From positions 1,054,001 to 1,118,000 of the forward strand of contig NC_008825.1 of NCBI RefSeq assembly GCF_000015725.1: 64,000 nucleotides of DNA, in the 5' to 3' direction. Under the pieces are notes generated by a model, which did no database searches, had not been told where the DNA came from, and saw only the letters and a program-made list of their open reading frames with translations. The stretch comes from Methylibium petroleiphilum PM1 (lineage in GTDB: Bacteria; Pseudomonadota; Gammaproteobacteria; Burkholderiales; Burkholderiaceae_C). Positions 62,001-64,000 of the stretch are shown one piece after another. Position numbers and translations under genes: made by a program. Within the stretch, counting starts at the first letter, position 1. Each line of letters begins with the position of its first letter.

Positions 62001-62269
62001 ATGGAGCTGCCCTCGTAGGAGCGCGAGTACAGCGAGTTGATGCCGGCGACGGTGTTGACCGCCTCCTCGACCTTCTTCGTCACCTCGCTCTCGACGATCT
62101 CGGGCGAGGCGCCGGGGTATTCGAACTGCACCACGACGGTGGGAAAGTCGATGTTGGGGAACTGGTCGACCGACAGCCGCTGGTAGCTGAACAGGCCCAG
62201 CACGACGAAGGCGAGCATCACCATCGTGGCCATCACCGGGTTGGCGATCGAGACGCGGGTGAACCACAT
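59060..62269 (-). CDS. RND multidrug efflux permease (HAE1 type)
   Basis: A 1069 aa proton-driven inner-membrane pump with twelve membrane helices and two large periplasmic loops. The N-terminus MWFTRVSIANPVMATMVML and the proton-relay Asp-Asp in LCVGLLIDDAIVV of helix 4 mark the family; a second periplasmic half has GSTKNMQESFSYAIGAL. I start at ATG 62269; the open frame upstream is not protein-like. It would export hydrophobic drugs, solvents or aromatic compounds, which suits an organism that degrades aromatics. Confidence 0.93.
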   Translation of the reverse strand: MWFTRVSIANPVMATMVMLAFVVLGLFSYQRLSVDQFPNIDFPTVVVQFEYPGASPEIVESEVTKKVEEAVNTVAGINSLYSRSYEGSSIVIIEFNLDVDGRKAAEDVREKVALVRPLLREEVEEPRVSRFDPASQPVFNVAVLSEDGRRSTQELTTWATQVLQKRLENVRGVGAVSLIGGLEREINIYLRPAAMEALGVSVEQVLAAVKSENQELPMGAIRSREQERVVQINARMKTPEDFRDIVVARKGAAGNNLSAGAPIRLRQLADVVDGPQELETLALYNGQRTVLLSVQKSQGENTIAVVDGLQRALENARDVTPPGIRTEINRDNSRSIRVSVANVKRTLIEGAALTILIVFLFLNSWRSTVITGLTLPIALIGTFLFMYAFGFTINTITMMALSLCVGLLIDDAIVVRENIVRHVQMGKSPHQAALDGTQEIGLAVLATTLSIVAVFLPIGFMGGIVGKFFHEFGLTIVAAVLISMFVSFTLDPMLSSVWNDPQAHGIHRGPPLTLYDRTIGRVTGAFDRFTGRLSNGYQRILRWSLAHRLATLGLAAATFAGSFFVIPLLGAEFVPKADFSETQLNFYTPVGSSIELTEQRAKQIDQVLREMPEVRYTVTTINSGQALGKIYGAVYVRLVDRKDRERDVAQLAVPLRERLAGIPGITVTNIGQTDLGGGKSLQFSIQGPDLSELARLSALITAKLRDIPGLVDLDSTLKPDKPTVSIEVKRDAAADAGLNVDALAGSLRTLVAGTTVGNWRAPDGENYDVNVRLAPESRHSLADLARLPLNVTAAADGTPRIVRLSQVAEVSPSTGPNQINRRDLNREINIDANAFGRSSGDVSADIRKLLDSVAWPPGYRYSFGGSTKNMQESFSYAIGALALAVVFIYMILASQFRSFLQPLALMSSLPLTLIGVVLALLAFRSTLNMFSIIGIVMLMGLVTKNAILLVDFAIRSREGTHGAAGEHAPMGREDALLHAAQVRLRPILMTTLAMIFGMVPLAFALSEGSEQRAPMGQAVIGGVITSSLLTLVVVPVIYCYLDDLASWARRRWHPHRPAPGGTAQADALS

Positions 62270-62291
62270 GGGGCGGTCGCTGTCCTGCGTT

Positions 62292-63479
62292 TCAGCGCGT
62301 CGTGGTGGCGCCCGAAGAGGCCGACGCGGTGGCCGGCGCGGGCGCCTCGCCGGGCGCTGGCAGCCGCACCCGGGTGCCCTCGCGCACCGCACCCACGGTG
62401 CCGCGCAGCACCGTGCTGCCGTCGGCGATGCCGGAGTTCACCTCGACCAGCGCCTCGTCGCCGCGGGCCGCGGCGTCCGCCCGCAGGCCCAGTTCGACGC
62501 CGTGCTGCACCACCCGGCCGTCCTCGACCGCCAGCACATAGGGGCGTGCCTGATCGATGCGCACGGCCGTCGCCGGCACGCTGCTCGCGGTGCGGCGCTC
62601 CAGCTCGATGCGCCCCTTGGCGAACAGGCCCTGGCGCAGGCCGGGCTGGGGCTCGACCGCGAGATAGACCATTACCGCACGCGTGCCGGCCTGGGCGGCC
62701 GGGTTGATGCGGGCCACGCGCGCCAGCACCGGCGCCGCGATGCCGTCGACCTGCAGGCGGGCGGCCGCTCCGATGCGTACCGCGCCCACGTCCTCGGGCG
62801 CGACCGCCGCCTCGAGCTCGATCCGCGACAGATCGACGATCTCGACCAGCTTCGCGTCGACCGCCACGCGTTCACCGGGCTGCGCAGCGCGCTGCGACAC
62901 CTCGCCGGCGATCGGCGCACGCAGCACCGTGTCGTTCTGGGCCTTGCGCGCCAGTTCGGCAGCCGCCCGGGCCGCCTGCAACGCCGCACGTGCGGCGGCC
63001 GCGTTCGAGACCGACGTGTCGAGCGCGTTCTTCGAGATGAAGCCCTGATTCACCAGGGCGCGGTTGTTCTCCAGCGCGCGCTCGGCGATGTCGAGCTGCG
63101 CGCCGGCCTGGGCCGACTGCTCCTGCGCCTGGCGCAGCTTCCAGGCGTACTCGGTCGCGTCGATTCGACCCAGCACTTGGCCGGCCGTGACACGATCGCC
63201 CTCGCGCACGCTGAGCTGCTGCACCTCGCCCGCCACCTTGGCCTTCACCACCGCGGAATTCACCGCCTTCAGTGCGCCGGTGATCTCGAGCGTGCGCAGC
63301 AGCTCGCGCGGCTGAACCCGGGCCACGTCCAGCGGCGCGAGTTCGAGGGCCACGTCGGCAGGGCGCGCCAGCATGCGGCCCTGCTCGGCCTTGCGTGCCA
63401 GCAGGCCGCCGCCCAGCGCCGCGCCGACCAGCAGCAGCACGACGGCGGCGCCGATCCACCACGCCGCCCGGCGCTTCAT
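62292..63479 (-). CDS. RND periplasmic adaptor (membrane fusion protein)
   Basis: A 395 aa adaptor: N-terminal anchor (WWIGAAVVLLLVGAALGGGLL), a split lipoyl domain (VAGEVQQLSVREGDRVTAGQV and APIAGEVSQRAAQPGERVAV), a helical hairpin between them and a beta-barrel. It links the RND permease to TolC. Its ATG overlaps the stop of the tetR gene (ATGA), showing tight coupling. Confidence 0.92.
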   Translation of the reverse strand: MKRRAAWWIGAAVVLLLVGAALGGGLLARKAEQGRMLARPADVALELAPLDVARVQPRELLRTLEITGALKAVNSAVVKAKVAGEVQQLSVREGDRVTAGQVLGRIDATEYAWKLRQAQEQSAQAGAQLDIAERALENNRALVNQGFISKNALDTSVSNAAAARAALQAARAAAELARKAQNDTVLRAPIAGEVSQRAAQPGERVAVDAKLVEIVDLSRIELEAAVAPEDVGAVRIGAAARLQVDGIAAPVLARVARINPAAQAGTRAVMVYLAVEPQPGLRQGLFAKGRIELERRTASSVPATAVRIDQARPYVLAVEDGRVVQHGVELGLRADAAARGDEALVEVNSGIADGSTVLRGTVGAVREGTRVRLPAPGEAPAPATASASSGATTTR

Positions 63480-64000
63480 GCCTTCGCTTTCCGCGGGCCG
63501 CCGCGTGGCGCAGTGCGCGGCACGAGGCCGTTGAGCACCAGGTCGACCTGCATTGCGACCACGCGCGGCGCGTCGAGGCGGCGGTCCAGATTCGGGCAGG
63601 CGCCCATCGAATGCTTGTGCAGCATCAGGAACAGCATCGGCGCCATCAGGGCATGCACCACGTCGTCGACCGCCACCGGGCGGAACTCGCCGCGGTCGAT
63701 GCCACGCTGCACCACCCCGCCGATCATGCGTTCGGCCGGCAGCACCACTTCGTCGAGGTAGAACTGCGCGATGTCGGGGAAGTTGCGAACTTCCGAAATG
63801 ATCAACTTGCAGATACCCGAGGCGCGGGTCTCGCCGATGCGGCGCCACCACTCGGCCATCAGGTGGGCCAGCAACTCGGCCGTCGGCCCGTCGAAGCCGC
63901 GCACGATGTCCTCGCCCTCGGCGATCTCCTGCGAGATGTTCTCGCGGATCACCGCCTTCAGCAGTTCTTCCTTGCTGGGGTAGTAGAGGTAGAGGGTGCC
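63476..64000 (-). CDS. TetR-family regulator, 5' end missing
   Basis: The gene continues beyond the right edge of the window; 174 residues are visible. The last part of the TetR helix-turn-helix is at the edge (GTLYLYYPSKEELLKAV), followed by the helical ligand domain. It is the first gene of the leftward efflux operon and should repress it until the pump substrate binds. Confidence 0.88.
   Translation of the reverse strand, partial: GTLYLYYPSKEELLKAVIRENISQEIAEGEDIVRGFDGPTAELLAHLMAEWWRRIGETRASGICKLIISEVRNFPDIAQFYLDEVVLPAERMIGGVVQRGIDRGEFRPVAVDDVVHALMAPMLFLMLHKHSMGACPNLDRRLDAPRVVAMQVDLVLNGLVPRTAPRGGPRKAKA

Overview
The window is GC-rich chromosomal DNA whose gene content points to a betaproteobacterium of the order Burkholderiales. 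The reasons are a PHA phasin, a cyanophycin synthetase pair with an ABC transporter and a DUF1854 protein, a VanA-type Rieske system under sigma-54 control, gspA-gspB, and a CstA/YbdD carbon-starvation locus. This placement is inferred from gene content, not from a marker gene. I see no tRNA, rRNA, CRISPR array, transposase or prophage. Most long ORFs opposite the real genes are shadows caused by high GC.

Layout. 1-9 kb: a nitrilase divergent from an AraC regulator and an MFS transporter, then a hemerythrin-like protein, a ChaA-type cation/proton antiporter, a MASE1-GGDEF diguanylate cyclase and an ABC exporter. 9-15.5 kb: an aromatic Rieske oxygenase island with two oxygenase alpha genes, one VanB-type reductase, an XylR/DmpR-type sigma-54 activator and an AraC regulator. 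Both oxygenase transcription units have -24/-12 promoters and an IHF-consensus site at identical spacing. 15.5-22.5 kb: a DsrE protein, small membrane proteins, a PRISE-like reductase, a possible structured RNA with a terminator, DUF456, a Pat-type acyl-CoA synthetase/GNAT protein and DUF3014. 22.5-22.8 kb: a composite inverted-repeat element.

23-31 kb: a propionyl-CoA to succinyl-CoA operon (mutase, MeaB, PccB, PccA, VOC/epimerase-like protein) behind a divergent GntR regulator, with a duplicated pccA 5' end. 31-32.5 kb: a second diguanylate cyclase. 32.5-40.2 kb: the cyanophycin locus (DUF1854 protein and zinc-ribbon ABC transporter, divergent from a CphA2-like enzyme and CphA). 40.3-44.9 kb: a Cache-domain kinase, NarL-type regulator, CstA and YbdD, probably a regulated pyruvate or peptide uptake system. 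45-51 kb: a secreted CX10C-repeat protein, a phasin, an FAD oxidoreductase, GspA/GspB and a zinc-ribbon membrane protein.

51-56 kb: a RIO kinase, a tandem GAF protein, a class II aldolase-like protein, and a short LuxR regulator followed by a Baeyer-Villiger monooxygenase. 56-64 kb: a leftward efflux cluster (TetR, RND adaptor, RND pump, PCMT-like protein, TolC) followed by DUF1415 and a YgjP-like metallohydrolase.

The most interesting parts are the paired sigma-54/IHF-controlled Rieske genes, whose 5' halves are 99% identical while the catalytic halves diverge (apparent gene conversion); the cyanophycin locus with a P-loop-less synthetase; the structured insert and duplicated start of pccA; and the inverted-repeat element near 22.6 kb.
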